A stretch of 64,000 nucleotides of DNA, from NCBI RefSeq assembly GCF_950295315.1, contig NC_080164.1, positions 58,569,528 through 58,633,527 on the forward strand, in the 5' to 3' direction. A program made the position numbers and the translations under genes. Below are positions 11,030-22,289 of the stretch, piece by piece. Below the pieces are notes generated by a model. It saw only the letters and a program-made list of their open reading frames with translations, made no database searches and had not been told where the DNA came from. The stretch is from Erinaceus europaeus. Its lineage: Eukaryota > Chordata > Mammalia > Eulipotyphla > Erinaceidae. Each line of letters opens with the position of its first letter. The stretch's first letter is position 1.

Positions 11030-11636
11030 TTAAAAACACATCATTAACTGAATGTGTAAAAAATGCTTTATTAGCTCACTTATATTTGTTATTTGCTTTC
11101 TGGCTTTTCTTCATAGTCATATAATAATATGAAGTGAAATAAGTCTTATTTTTTTTACTTTTATTTTATTAAATACTAAGACCATAGACATGTCAATAAA
11201 GTACTTTCTAACTGAAATAAATTATATTTGAAAGTGTTGGCATCGTGTTAACAAATACATATATGGCATTCAGCACGTGGCAAGTTATAATAACATCAAA
11301 CAAACATGTAATGGGAATAAAACATTTGCATTCTACCCAGAGACAAGACTAGTATATTTTTGGTAGCAAGAAATCAATTTTGAAAATAAATTTGGCATTT
11401 AAATGTCATAAAAATTGAAGATCTTGGAGTATTGGGACATTAGATGTTTTTAAAGTGGCTGTGTTATTTCAGAGTTCAAGAAGCCAAAACAAGAAAGATC
11501 TAGGTCTATGCACATTGGAACCACAGATTTTAGAAAAGCTGTTTGTCAAAGTGTTTCTTGAAAAGTAAAAAAAGACTTCAGTCCAAACTCTTAAGGGAGA
11601 AGACTTATGACAAAGCTTAAAGCAAATAGACTTTTT
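11030..11636. other. No recognised feature
   Basis: AT-rich sequence without a named repeat or convincing open frame. Confidence 0.35.
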
Positions 11637-12002
11637 AAGTTTTATTTTTATTAGTAATTTAATAATGGTTTACAAGATCAGAGAATTGTAAGGGTAGTTC
11701 CACATTACAACCACTACCACAATTCTGTGCCTCCTCCTCTGCTCCCTCAAGATAACCAATATCATTTCACAATGTTTTAAGAACAGTTGACTATACTTTT
11801 TTTTACAAGTTCATGTGTTTCAGTTCTATATATTACACATAAGAATGAAAACATCTGGTAAGTGTCCGTCAAAGAAATACAGGTCATTTGGCAACAGATA
11901 AACTATAGCAATAAGAGTTCTTGAACACAAAGAACTGAAGAATAAAACTCCTTGACTTTACCTCTTTTCTCCTCCCTCCTGCACTTTCTTTTTTAAATGC
12001 AA

Positions 12003-12135
12003 AGCCAGAGGGTGGGACATAGCATAGTAGCATAATCACTATGCAAAAGGTTTTTATGCCTGAGGCTCCAGAGTTTCACTTTAATTCCAGGCACCACTAT
12101 AAGCCAGGATTGAAAAGTGTTTGGTGATAACAAGA
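12003..12135 (+). mobile_element. SINE-C
   Basis: Contains TAATCACTATGCAAAAGG, TATGCCTGAGGCTCCAGAG and AGGCACCACTATAAGCCAGG in the order seen in other SINE-C copies. The 3' CT-rich part is missing. Confidence 0.7.
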
Positions 12136-12262
12136 AAAAATGAATAAGTAAATATATGAAAGAAAAGAAACAAGCAAGAAAGGAAGCATCAGAGCAGGGG
12201 ATGAACTCAAAATTTCTTACATACTGGATGCTACTGGGGTATTTTGTAGACCCAACCTTTCT

Positions 12263-12410
12263 TTCTTTTCTCCTTCTTCTTCTTCTTCTCCTTCTTCTTC
12301 TTCTTCTTCTTCTTCTTCTTCTTCTTCTTCTTCTTCTTCTTCTTCTTCTTCTTCTTCTTCTTCTTCTTCTTCTTTTCCTTCTTCTCCTCCTTCTCCTCCT
12401 CCTCCTCCTT
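12263..12410. repeat. (TTC)n / (GAA)n microsatellite
   Basis: Impure TTC repeat with an uninterrupted (CTT)28 run at 12291-12374. It lies at the tail end of the inverted SINE-A, so it is likely an expanded A-rich SINE tail (GAA on the SINE strand). The poly-Leu and poly-Arg open frames across it are artefacts. Confidence 0.95.
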
Positions 12411-12606
12411 TTTTTATTTATTATTGTTGTCGTTGTTGGACAGGACAGAGAGGGGGAGAGAAAGACAGACACCTGCAGACCTGATTCACTGCCTGTGAAG
12501 CGACTCCCCTACAGGTGGGGAGCCAGGGCTCAAACCGTGATCCTTACATTGGTCCTTGAGCTTTGCAGTACCTGCGCTTTACCCGCTGAGCTACCGCCCG
12601 ACTCCC
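12411..12606 (-). mobile_element. SINE-A, inverted, between two pyrimidine tracts
   Basis: The minus strand starts GGGGAGTCGGGCGGTAGCTC and carries CACGGTTTGAGCCCTGGCTC (box B-like), the CTCCCCACCTGTAGGGGAG core and CTGTCCTGTCCAACAACGAC, before the GAA-rich tail. Both sides are TTC/TCC-rich. Confidence 0.9.
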
Positions 12607-12722
12607 CCTCTTCTTCTCCTTCTCCTTCTCCATCTTCTCCTTCTTCTCCTTCTCCTCCTCCCACTCCTCCTCTTCCTCCTCCTCCTCCTCCTTCTTCTTC
12701 TTTTTCTCCTTCTTCTTCTTTG
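12607..12722. repeat. CT/TCC-rich simple repeat
   Basis: Almost pure pyrimidine on the plus strand (TTCTCCTTCTCC-type units), upstream of the inverted SINE head. It may be the other side of a target repeat, or a TSD made of simple sequence. Confidence 0.85.
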
Positions 12723-13189
12723 AACTGGATGTCACATGCACATAATTTCATTAAGCACGCAGCCTCCACACCTCCCTAACCCTCTTTCCCCCCAGAGTTC
12801 CTTGATTTGATGCACTACACCATGCCCAGCACATGTTTCATTTCATGTTCTCCCTCCCTGTCCATAATTATTAGGTCCCACTTATAAGTGAAATCATTCG
12901 GTATTTGCCCTTCTCTTTTTGGCTTATCTCACTTAACACAATGTCTTCTAGTTCCATCCAAGATGATGCAAAGGTGATGACTTCATTGTTTTTAACAGCT
13001 GAATAGTATTTCATCACACACATATGACATATTTTTTTGGCCACTCATTTATCCTTGGGCATCAGGGTTACTTACAAGTTTGGACAATTACTAATTGTGC
13101 TGCTGTGAACATAGGTATATATTGATTTCTTCTGATAAGTATTTTAGTTTCCTTTGGATAAATCCCCAGGATAGAAGTAACTAGGACCA

Positions 13190-13405
13190 AGCCTTTCTCT
13201 CTTTCTTTCTTTTTACTTATTTAGTAAGGGAGGTGGAAAGAGAGGGAAGAAGGGACAGCAGAGATACCATAACACTGCTCCACCATCTGTGGAGTTTCCC
13301 TGGGGCCTTCCATGGTTGTACTTTGTAGTAACAGGGCTCTAACCCAGATCATCACACATGGTAGAGTAGATGCTTTTCTGAGTAAGTTGTTACCCACCCA
13401 TTCCC
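13190..13405 (-). mobile_element. Old SINE-D-like element, inverted
   Basis: TTTCTTTTTACTTATTTAGT (tail side), then a purine-rich block, a CACTGCTCCACCATCTGTGG stretch, GGGCTCTAACCCAGATCATC and the head complement. Diverged, with approximate ends. Confidence 0.65.
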
Positions 13406-14155
13406 CTTTGACAGACTTCTTAATGAAATTATGACAATGTGGACATAATGAGAGATATCGTCACAGGTCATATGACAGCCCTGATAGCAATGTGGTACTG
13501 TAGGTTCAGTAAAGGTATACACAATAGACTGAAAATGAGTAAATAATGAGAAAAGTACTCTCTAGGAAGAACCATATGACCTGAATAGAAGTACAAAGTG
13601 AGTGGAGATTTGTGAAAAAATCTAGTAACAATACACAGTCTTTTAAAACAATGTCTAAGGCATGAAGAAGATGAAAGACAGTTGACCTATAAGGGTCAGA
13701 ATGTATAAAGTAACAGATGAGGATAAGAAATTAAAGCCATTCAATTCTTTTTGCTTTATTTGTCAGAGTCTTTTATTATAAAATGGTAGACACATTAAGA
13801 AGGACACCAAGTGGGCAGCCTACATGGAAAGATGGGTAACAGGACACTTGGTAGCATTCAATCAATAACTTTATGGCTCATTTAAGGCATTTTGCTGGAA
13901 TACTGAGGAACCCCAAAGCTGATATTATACCCAGGCTCTTAAGAAAGTGGTAATATATCTGAGAAGGGAAATTATCTACAGACTAGTCTATCTTCTAGTA
14001 AACTTTACTTATATTGAAGTATTTCCCTTAGTTTTGTCAAGTATCAGTGAACTGATTCAACATATAGATACCATGCTTACTGGACAATTGGATGCTTCAA
14101 AGAAAGATAAGAAAATTAACAGGTCAGATGGAACAATGCAAATCTAGAGAATATA
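13406..14155. other. No recognised feature
   Basis: No named repeat. A 66-codon open frame at 13947-14147 has no recognisable domain. Confidence 0.35.
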
Positions 14156-14159
14156 CCTT

Positions 14160-14345
14160 CAGGGGCTCAGTGGCTGTGCACATAGTCTAGCACATGCATT
14201 ACCATGTGCAAGGAGCCAAGTTACCACCTGTAGAGGGAAGCTTAACTATCTGTGAAGCAATGCTTTAGGCATATCTCTGTATCTCCTTTACCATCTCCCA
14301 TTTTTGTCTCAAGCTCTTTGTCTCTATCCAGTAAATACTTTTAAA
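14160..14345 (+). mobile_element. Old SINE-D-like element
   Basis: A GGGGCTCAGTGGCTGTGCAC-type head, ACCATGTGCAAGGAGCCAAG, AGGGAAGCTTAACTATCTG and an end reading TTGTCTCTATCCAGTAAATA. The order matches SINE-D. Confidence 0.7.
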
Positions 14346-15010
14346 ACAAAAACCCATCATGTTGTAATAAGAGATTAAACAAGGATTAAATGAAATATGG
14401 ACAAAAATCTCCTATCAGATGAAAAGAGAATTATCACCCAAAAAAAGAAAAATCTGGAAAACATCTAGATCTAGTGGAGACTTGATTGAAAAGCATTTAA
14501 GAGTGAGCTCCATGAGCATTGAAAATCAGAATATGGCAGCTGAAAAATGTGAATTCAATCTTGAGTAGCCTGAATAGCAGCAAAATTCCAATATTAAAGA
14601 TAATGGCTCCATTCTACTGTTAAAAGTATGACCTGTAATATTTTACCCATATCTGAGAGCTCCATTAAAGATGATACATCACTTGATGAAATACACTATA
14701 CAAAGAGCTATCAAATCCAGTGGAAACTTAAAATCATGTATAATAACTGAAAGCAGTCAGGGTCTTCTGAATTCTATCTACAGGAATGAAATTAATGCAC
14801 TGTCTTCAACTATTTGCAAGGTTCTTGGGTCAAAACTTCAATAAACATATTCTACATAGATCCAGATTCTATGAGTAAAAGTTGGAGGAAAGTAACCTTT
14901 GACCTAGGAGAATAATGCCAACGTTTTTACTTTACACTGAACAAATATTGAGGGTACTTATGAGATTTCATTTGCATAACAATATCTATTGATAATTATA
15001 TTTGAAATTA
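14346..15010. other. No recognised feature
   Basis: AT-rich sequence without a named repeat. Confidence 0.35.
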
Positions 15011-15015
15011 AAAAA

Positions 15016-15200
15016 AAGAGTGCCAAGATAGCTCATCTGAGAGGATACATGCAACCCAAGGTTAAGCCTAACTCTTCCACTAGATGAAATTTCAGTGCTG
15101 TGTTGTCTTTCTTTCACTGTATCTCCATCTCTGCCTCTCATTCTACCTAAAAAGTTGAAGGGAGACCTTGCAATGACAACAGGAATAAGTATCTAAAAAT
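15016..15200 (+). mobile_element. Old SINE (D-like)
   Basis: GAGTGCCAAGATAGCTCATC head, AGATGAAATTTCAGTGCTGT middle and a CT-rich end (TGTATCTCCATCTCTGCCTC), as in the copy at 35.35 kb. Confidence 0.6.
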
Positions 15201-15269
15201 ATTTATTCATTTTAAAATAACAATAAACACACTATATAATAGGTATAAATAGTAGTTTGAATGGAAATA

Positions 15270-15302
15270 TATATATATACATATTATATATATATGTATA
15301 TG
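15270..15302. repeat. AT-rich simple repeat
   Basis: Runs of TATATATA flank a short CATATTA core; the segment is partly self-complementary. Confidence 0.8.
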
Positions 15303-15401
15303 CCAAGAAAAATAATTTAACAGGAGCAATGCCACTGTTACTGTTTTTCAGATCACCTTAATACTTGGTCTAAAAGAACAATAAATTTTTATAAGAATAA
15401 A

Positions 15402-16527
15402 GAACTATACGCCACCAAGCTAGAGAATCTGGAAGGAATGGAACAATTCCTAGAAGCATATGCCCTTCCAAAACTGAACCAAGAAGAACTACAAAATCTA
15501 AATGCACCAATCACAGACAAAGAAATTGAAACCATTATTAAGAACCTCCCCAACAACAAAAGTCCTGGACCAGATGGCTTCACAAATGAATTCTACAAAA
15601 CTTTAAGGAAACAGTTAGTACCCATACTTCTTAAGCTTTTCCATAAGACTGAAGAAACAGGAATACTCCCTTGCACCTTCTATGAAGCCAACATCACCCT
15701 GATACCAAAAGCAGATAGGGACAGAACAAAAAAGGAAAACAACAGACCAATATCTCTGATGAACATAGATGCCAAAATATTAAACAAGATCTTGGCCAAC
15801 CAGATACAGCAACATATCAAAAAGATTGTTCATCACGACCAAGTGGGATTCATCCCAGGAATGCAAGGCTGGTTCAACATCCGTAAGTCAATCAATGTCA
15901 TTCACCACATCAATAAAAGCAAAGCCAAAAACCACATGATTATCTCAATAGATGCAGAGAAAGCCTTTGACAAAATCCAACACCCATTCATGCTCAAAAC
16001 TCTACAAAAAATGGGAATAGATGGGAAATTCCTCAAGGTAGTGGAGTCTATATATAGCAAACCTACACCCAACATCATACTCAATGGACAGAAGCTGAAA
16101 GCATTCCCCCTCAGATCGGGGACTAGACAGGGCTGTCCACTGTCACCGTTACTCTTCAACATAGTATTGGAAGTTCTTGCCATAGCATTCAGGCAAGAGA
16201 AAGAAATCAAAGGAATACAGATTGGAAGGGAAGAAGTCAAGCTCTCACTATTTGCAGATGATATGATAGTATACATAGAAAAACCTAAAGAATTCAGCAG
16301 AAAACTACTGGAAATAATTAGGCAATATAGCAAGGTATCAGGCTAGAAAATCAATGTACAAAAATCAGTGGCATTTCTTTATGCAAACACTAAATCTGAA
16401 GAAGAAGACATCCAGAAATCACTCCCATTTACTGTTTCAGCAAAATCAATCAAATACCTAGGAATAAAGTTGACCAAAGAAGTGAAAGATTGTATGCTGA
16501 AAACTATGAGTCGCTACTCAAGGAAAT
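15402..16527 (+). pseudogene. L1 ORF2 reverse transcriptase, near-intact then broken
   Basis: An open frame of 302 codons from 15438 to 16346 covers the RT fingers and palm: [111 protein letters not shown] and catalytic FADD (16251-16262). A TAG at 16344-16346 replaces the Tyr codon expected in SGYKIN. A one-base loss near 16490 shifts the frame before the non-L1 insertion. Confidence 0.93.
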
Positions 16528-16761
16528 TCTTCTTCTTCTAGCATTTGCCCTTCTTCCGTAGCCAGTCAACAGCGTCAGGTTGAGCCTGATGTAAAGTTTC
16601 GAGACCTCCTTTGAATCTGGAGAGGTGGCAGTCGTTGACTATGTGGGTCATAGTCTGTCTGTAGCCGCAGGGGCAGTTTGGGTCATCTCCGGCTCCCCAG
16701 CGATGGAACATAGCGGCGCACCGGCCATGGCCTGTTCGATAGCGATTGAGGAGGGCCCAAT
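16528..16761 (-). mobile_element. 3' end of a non-L1 LINE (RTE-like?), inserted in L1
   Basis: Foreign to L1: L1 reads ..CTCAAGGAAAT then ..GGAAATAGAAAATGA, and GGAAAT is repeated at 16522-16527 and 16762-16767, a short TSD. On the minus strand a frame of 73 codons (16759 down to the TAG at 16540-16538) carries [15 protein letters not shown], then a Cys/His motif [16 protein letters not shown] and DAVDWLRKKGK. The stop is followed at once by an (AAG)n tail. Such a C-terminal CxC..HxxxxC motif is found in several non-LTR retrotransposon clades, and a very short 3' UTR with a simple tandem tail recalls RTE-type elements. The clade is my inference. Confidence 0.8.
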
Positions 16762-18219
16762 GGAAATAGAAAATGATAACAAGAAATGGAAAGATATCCC
16801 ATGCTCATGGATTGGAAGAATAAATATCATCAGAATGAATATTCTCCCCAGAGCCATATACAAATTTAATGCAATACCCATCAAACTTCCACCAGGCTTC
16901 TTTAAGAGAATACAACAGACACTACAATCATTTATCTGGACCATGAAAACACCTAGAATTGCCAAAACCATCTTAAGGAAAAGAAACAGAAATGGAGGCT
17001 CCACACTCCCAGACCTTAAACTATATTATAAAGCCATCATCATCAAAACAGCATGGTACTGGAACAAAAACAGGCACACAGCCAGTGGAACAGAATCGAA
17101 AGCCCAGAAATAAATCCCCACACCTATGGACATCTAATCTTTGATAAGGGGGCCCAAAGGATTAAATGGAAAAAGGAGGCTCTCTTCAATAAATGGTGCT
17201 GGGAAAACTGGGTTGAAACATGCAGAAGAATGAAATTGAACTACTTTATCTCACCAGAAACAAAAATCAACTCCAAATGGATCAAAGACCTAGATGTCAG
17301 ACCAGAAACAATCAAATACTTAGAGGAAAACATTGGTAAAACACTTTCCCACCTACACCTCAAGGACATCTTTGATGAATCAAACCCAATTGCAAGGAAG
17401 ACTAAAGCAGAAACAAACCAATGGGACTACATCAAATTGAAAAGCTTCTGCACAGCCAAAGAAACTATCACACAAACAAAGACACCCCTCACAGAGTGGG
17501 AGAAGATCTTCACATGCCATACATGAGACAAGAAACTAATCACCAAAATATATAAAGAGCTCAGCAAACTTAGCGCCAAAAAAGCAAATGACCCCGCCCA
17601 AAAATGGGCAGAGGATATGAACAAAACATTCACTACAGAGGAGATCCAAAAGGCTAATAAATATATGAAAAACTGCTCTAGGTCACTGATTGTCAGAGAA
17701 ATGCAAATTAAGACAACACTAAGATACCACCTCACTCCTGTAAGAATGGCATACATCAAAAAGGACAGCAGCAACAAATGCTGGAGAGGTTATGTGGACA
17801 GTGGAACCCTTTTACATTGCTGGTGGGAATGTAAATTGGTACAGCCTCTGTGGAGAGCAGTCTGGAAAACTCTCAGAAGGCCAGACATGGACCTTCCATA
17901 TGATCCAGTAATTCCTCTCCTGGGGTTATAGCCCAAGGACTCCATAACACCCAACCAAAAAGAGGTGTGTACTCCTATGCTCATAGCAGCACAATTCATA
18001 ATAGCTAAAACCTGGAAGCAACCCACGTGCCCAACAACAGATGAGTGGCTGAGAAAGCTGTGGTATATATACACAATGGAATACTATGCAGCTATCAAGA
18101 ACAATGAACCCACCTTCTCTGACCCATCTTGGACAGAGCTAGAAGGAATTATGTTAAGTGAGCTAAGTCAGAAAGATAAAGATAAGTATGGGATGATCCC
18201 ACTCATCAACAGAAGTTGA
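16762..18219 (+). pseudogene. L1 ORF2 C-terminal half with shared stop codons
   Basis: Covers [20 protein letters not shown] through [20 protein letters not shown] to the ORF2 end at 18219 (GMIPLINRS). A one-base deletion near 17080 shifts the frame. Stops TGA (17524-17526) and TAG (17929-17931) lie in frame, and both recur in the young copy at 36.4-38.8 kb. In the Cys-rich box [18 protein letters not shown] the second Cys is Tyr (17791-17793). Confidence 0.93.
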
Positions 18220-19597
18220 GTAAGAAGATCTGAAAGGGAAACTAAAAGTAGGACCTGACCAAATTGTAAGTAGGGCACCAAAGTAAAAACCCTGTGGTGA
18301 GGGGTAGACATGCAGCTTCCTGGGACAGTGGGTGGTGGGAGTGGGAGGGAGGGATGGGTCACAGTCTTTTGGTGGTGGGAATGGTGTTTATGTACACTCC
18401 TAGTAAAATGTAGTCATATAAATCACTAGTTAATTAATATGAGAGGGGGAAAATTAATTGTATGTCTCGAGGTTTTTCAAAACACAAACTGAATCTTTTT
18501 AATATATAGGCTGTGTAATTGATAGGCATACTCTCTCAAAAGCCTAGACCAAGTAGATCAGAAGCAACCAATAGCACAGCTATATACAAGATACTGGGTA
18601 CTGTACAGCAAACCCTAACAAAAGGCCTTTTCAAAGTTAACCCAATTACCAAATAATGTGATGATAACATTAACTATCGATTGTCTTTTTGAACCCTAAG
18701 ACAGCAGGAACCTCACATCTCCACTATAGAGCCTCAACTTCCCCCAGTCCTAGAACCATTGGATAGGGCCCACTTTCCCGTATGCCTCTCCCAATCCATA
18801 TCAAATAATATTGCATCTGCCGATCACAACCTAACCAACACAACGATTGCCACCTCAACATGCTTCACTTCAGACTGTGTCCAGAGACTTCACGTGTGGA
18901 ATGACAACCCTTCAGCTTCATTACTCGGGTGAGACCTTTCCTTTCATAGTATACTCTAATTCCATCTCAGGTGGTTCACTTTCTAACAAAGTCTCAAAAC
19001 CTAGATATACACCAGTTTCTGTTAGAGAGAGCATATGTTCACACATATCCGTAAACTACTGCAAAATATATACCTGAAAGCAGAAGTACACTAGAGTTTG
19101 CAGTGTGTACCCACCAACAGTTCCTCTCCACTATTCCAAGCTTTGGGTCCATGATTGCTCAACAATTTGTTTGGCTTCGTATGTTAACTCTCTTTTCAGT
19201 CATCAGCTTCCAGATGTCATCAGGATGCCTGCCAGGTTTACCTGGACTGAAGACCCCACCAATGTGTCCTGGAGCTCCGCTTCCCCAGAGACCCACCCTA
19301 CTAGGGAAAGGGAGAGGCAGACTGGGAGTATGGACCGACCAGTCAATGCCCATGTTCAGCGGGGAAGCAATTACAGAAGCCAGACCTTCTACCTTCTGCA
19401 ACCCACAATGACCCTGGGTCCATGCTCCCAAAGGGATAGAGAATGGGAAAGCTATCAGGGGAGGGGGTGGGATATGGAGATTGGGTGGTGGGAATTGTGT
19501 GGAATTGTACCCCTCCTACCCTATGGTTTTGTTAATCCTTTCTTAAATAAAAAAGAAAAAAAATTTTATAAGAATAAATAAGGCAAATAATGACATC

Positions 19598-19808
19598 TGA
19601 GAGATAGCTCACCCAGATGAGTATACATTTCACTATATACAAGGCCATACACAAGAGCTCAAGCACAGACACCACATGGGAACAACATGGATAGAGGCAG
19701 ACATCTACCATGGATGGTGGTATGGTGTTGTGGTACCTCTCCTCTCCCCTCCTTTTCCCTCCCCTCCTCTCCTCTCCTCTCCTCTCCTCTGTCTCTGTTT
19801 ATTTTTTT
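19598..19808 (+). mobile_element. Old SINE, plus strand
   Basis: A GAGAGATAGCTCACCCAGAT head, AAGAGCTCAAGCACAGACAC and a CT-rich (CCTCT)n block ending in GTCTCTGTTTA. An inverted SINE interrupts its 3' end. Confidence 0.6.
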
Positions 19809-20237
19809 TAAATTTTATTTATTTACTATTGGATAGAGACAAAGATAAATTCAGAGGGGAAGGGAAGTTAAGGAGAGAGACAATTGCAGCGCTACTTCAC
19901 CACTAGTGAAGTTTCCACCCTATACGTAGGAAAGAGGGACTTTGAACCCAAGGTCTTGCATACTGTACTCTGTTACCTTTTTTAAAAAATTTTTATTATC
20001 TTTATTTTATGTACTGGATAGAGACAGCCAGAAATTGAGACGGAAGGGGGTGATATAGAGGGAGAGACACAGAGACACCTGCAATACAGCTTCACCACTT
20101 GCAAAGATTTTCCCCTACAGCTGGGGACTGGGGGCTCAAACTTGGGTCCTTGTACTTGTAACATGTGTGCTCAACCAGGTGCACTACCACCCGGCCCCAC
20201 TCTGTTACATTTAACCACGTATGACACTGCCTGCACC
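19809..20237 (-). mobile_element. Old SINE-D, inverted, split by a younger SINE-D
   Basis: A left part (19809-19966) with TATTGGATAGAGACAAAG, GAAGTTTCCACCCTATACG and ACTTTGAACCCAAGGTC, and a right part (20199-20237) that completes the head. The inner SINE-D separates them. Confidence 0.75.
19977..20198 (-). mobile_element. SINE-D nested in SINE-D, 10-bp TSD
   Basis: Complete inverted copy from TTTTTTAAAAAATTTTTATT to CACTACCACCCGGCCCC, flanked by ACTCTGTTAC at 19967-19976 and 20199-20208. Confidence 0.92.
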
Positions 20238-20284
20238 CACCCCTTCTCAATCTTTCTCTATGTTTCTGTTTCTCTCTGACTTCA

Positions 20285-22289
20285 TTTATTTTTATTTTTA
20301 TTTTATTTTATTTATTAAAAGAAAACACTGATAAAACCAGAGAATAAGAGGGGTACAACTCCACATAATTTCCACCACCAGAACTCCATATCCCATCCCC
20401 TCCCTTGATAGCTTTCCTATTCTTTAACCCACTGGGAGTATGGAACCAAGGTCTGTGGGATGCAGAAGTTGGAAGGTCTGGCTTCTGTAATTGCTTCCCC
20501 ACTGAACATGGATGTTTACAAGTCAATCCATACCCCCAGCCTATTTCTCTCTTTCCCTATTGGGGTGGGGTTCTGGGGAACTGGAGCTCCAGAACACATT
20601 GGTGGGATTGTCTGTACAGGGAAGTCTGGTTGGCATCATGCTATCATCTGAAACCTGATGGCTGAAAAGAGAGTTAGCATATAAAGCCAAACAAGTTGTT
20701 AACTAATCATGAACCTAAAGGCTGGAGTAGTGCAGATGAAAAATTGGGGGGGGGCTCCATTTTGTAGATAGCTGGTAGGCATATTTTAGTTGTATTACAA
20801 AAGACATTTGGCTATAGTAGTTTGTTGAGTTTTTTTTTCCCCTGAGCTTAAAATCTGATATGCTGGTGGATCCAAGTTATTGTCTGGGAGATGATGCCAT
20901 GGCTGGAAAAAGGACCAGAAAGCTGGACCAGGGAAGAGAGTAGCTCCCAAATATGGGGAAGGTGTATAAATATTGTTGACTGTAAACCCCATCAATTTGA
21001 TATGATCTGGGGCCCATATTCAGCTTAAGAGCCTATGGTGACCTCTGTATCCCTGTAGACCTGAGCTCACATTCTGTGGTCATAAGTAGGAACCTTCCAA
21101 GCTGCCCCAATATCAGGAACCATCTTCCTTAGGTGTAGTATAGAGTATGTTGTCCAGCTTCCCTTTTGAGGATGGAACATTTTCTACCGTTCTTGATCCA
21201 AGTTGAGGGCAAGGTCCTATGGGGCCCCCAGAGAGATCTATTGTGTTGTTCTTGGTTGAGATGACTGGTAACAATGGAGAGAGGGATTTATTCGAGGCCT
21301 AGGCCCATCATGTCTGTTTGGGAATCTCAAGACTCCACAAATAGGGCCCTAGCTGATAGGGTGGCCTGATAGTGACTAAAGAGTCATCCTTAAAATATGC
21401 AGTCTCTTGCCCTTATTCAGCTTTTGCAGTCCTTGCTTTGATAAGGATAGCTTGGGAGTGAGTGAGGGAAGTATAATAGGAAATAGGGGAGGAGGGTATC
21501 GAAGTCTAAGTAGACACTATTTCATTATGAACTTTATACTGATTCACTGCGGACTATTGTGTACTTTTGCTTTCAGGTACATATTTTGCCTTAATTTATG
21601 GATATGTGAACCTATGCCCTATCTCATGGGACCTGGTCTATATCTAGGTTTTTTATCTATATCTAGAAGTTCCAGAACTAGGGAAATATAGGCTCTATAG
21701 AGAAAGTGGGAGGTTCCTGCTGTCTTAGGGTTTAAGAAGGCAATAGATAATTATTGCTATAATCACATTATTTGGCAACTGAGTTAACTTTGAAAAATCC
21801 CTTTGTTAGGATTTGCTGTATCATACATAACATCACCATAAATTATTCCCTTTGACATTATTTGTATATAGCTGTGCCACTGGTTGCTTCTATTCTCCCT
21901 GGTCTAAGCTTTTAAGAGAGTCAACATATGGAAGACTCAGCCTATGGTCTGTTTATTAAAAAATCTGAGATATTCAATCAATTTTCTCTCATATTAATTA
22001 AATAGTGATTTATATGACTACAAATTAATAGGAGTGTACATAAACACCATTCCAAGCACCAAAAGACTGTGTCCCATCCCATCCTCCCCCCACCTCCCCA
22101 CCCCCACCCCCACCCTGCCCGATTTAGCTCAACATCTACCCCCACCCTCAACCCAGGGTTTTTACTTTGGTGCCCTACTCTAAATTTAGTCAAATCCTGC
22201 TTGGAGTGTTCATCTTTCTCAACTTCTGTTTATGAGTGGGATCATCCCATACTCGTCTTTATCATTCTGACTTAACTCACTTAACATGA
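20285..22289 (-). mobile_element. L1 type A 3' end with the long 3' UTR, inverted
   Basis: Reads on the minus strand from the very end of ORF2 (the TTAAGTGAGTTAAGTCAGAA region at ~22280, next to the GGATGATCCCACTCATAAAC stretch) through a ~1.95-kb 3' UTR to a tail near 20290. It keeps the whole central block (about 20990-21560) missing from the young copies. A G-rich tract (minus strand GGGTGGGGGT type, 22085-22120) follows the ORF2 end. Confidence 0.88.

Larger units (their letters stand above)
11637..13186 (-). mobile_element. Old inverted L1 3' region, split by SINEs and simple repeats
   Basis: The left part (11637-12000) resembles the minus strand of an L1 3' UTR like that at 29.78 kb (TTTTATTAGT..TTTACAAGATCAGAGAATTG). 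The right part (12725-13186) is the inverted ORF2 C-terminus: GGCTTATCTCACTTAACA, CTAGTTCCATCCAAGATG, GCTGAATAGTATTTCATC and a GTGCTGCTGTGAACATAGG stretch. Between them lie a SINE-C, a TTC tract, an inverted SINE-A and a second CT-rich tract. Confidence 0.7.
15402..19563 (+). mobile_element. Young L1 type A, 5'-truncated, 15-bp TSD
   Basis: A 4.16-kb insertion flanked by TTTTATAAGAATAAA at 15387-15401 and 19564-19578. It holds ORF2 from just before the RT domain to its C-terminus (to 18219), then a 1.3-kb 3' UTR with the short arrangement, ending TATGGTTTTGTTAATCC and an A-rich tail. A 234-bp segment of a different LINE sits at 16528-16761. From about 17113 on it is nearly identical to the copy at 36361-38846. 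Confidence 0.95.

Noticed and set aside
12156..12779. 207-codon plus-strand open frame (poly-Leu) and 159-codon minus-strand frame (poly-Arg)
   Set aside because: Both are translations of the TTC/GAA microsatellite and the SINE beside it; no start context or domain.
15902..16333. 143-codon antisense open frame
   Set aside because: A shadow of the L1 RT coding strand.
16625..17113. 162-codon frame at the L1 / non-L1 LINE border
   Set aside because: A chance fusion of antisense sequence of the inserted LINE with L1 ORF2 codons.
17427..17777. 116-codon antisense frame with membrane-like hydrophobic runs (also at 36676-37008)
   Set aside because: Antisense of ORF2; it appears in both young L1 copies only because they are the same element.
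19105..19581. 158-codon frame recurring at 38353-38787 and in part at 27798-28073
   Set aside because: It recurs in every type A 3' UTR and is not kept open in older copies; treated as non-coding 3' UTR.
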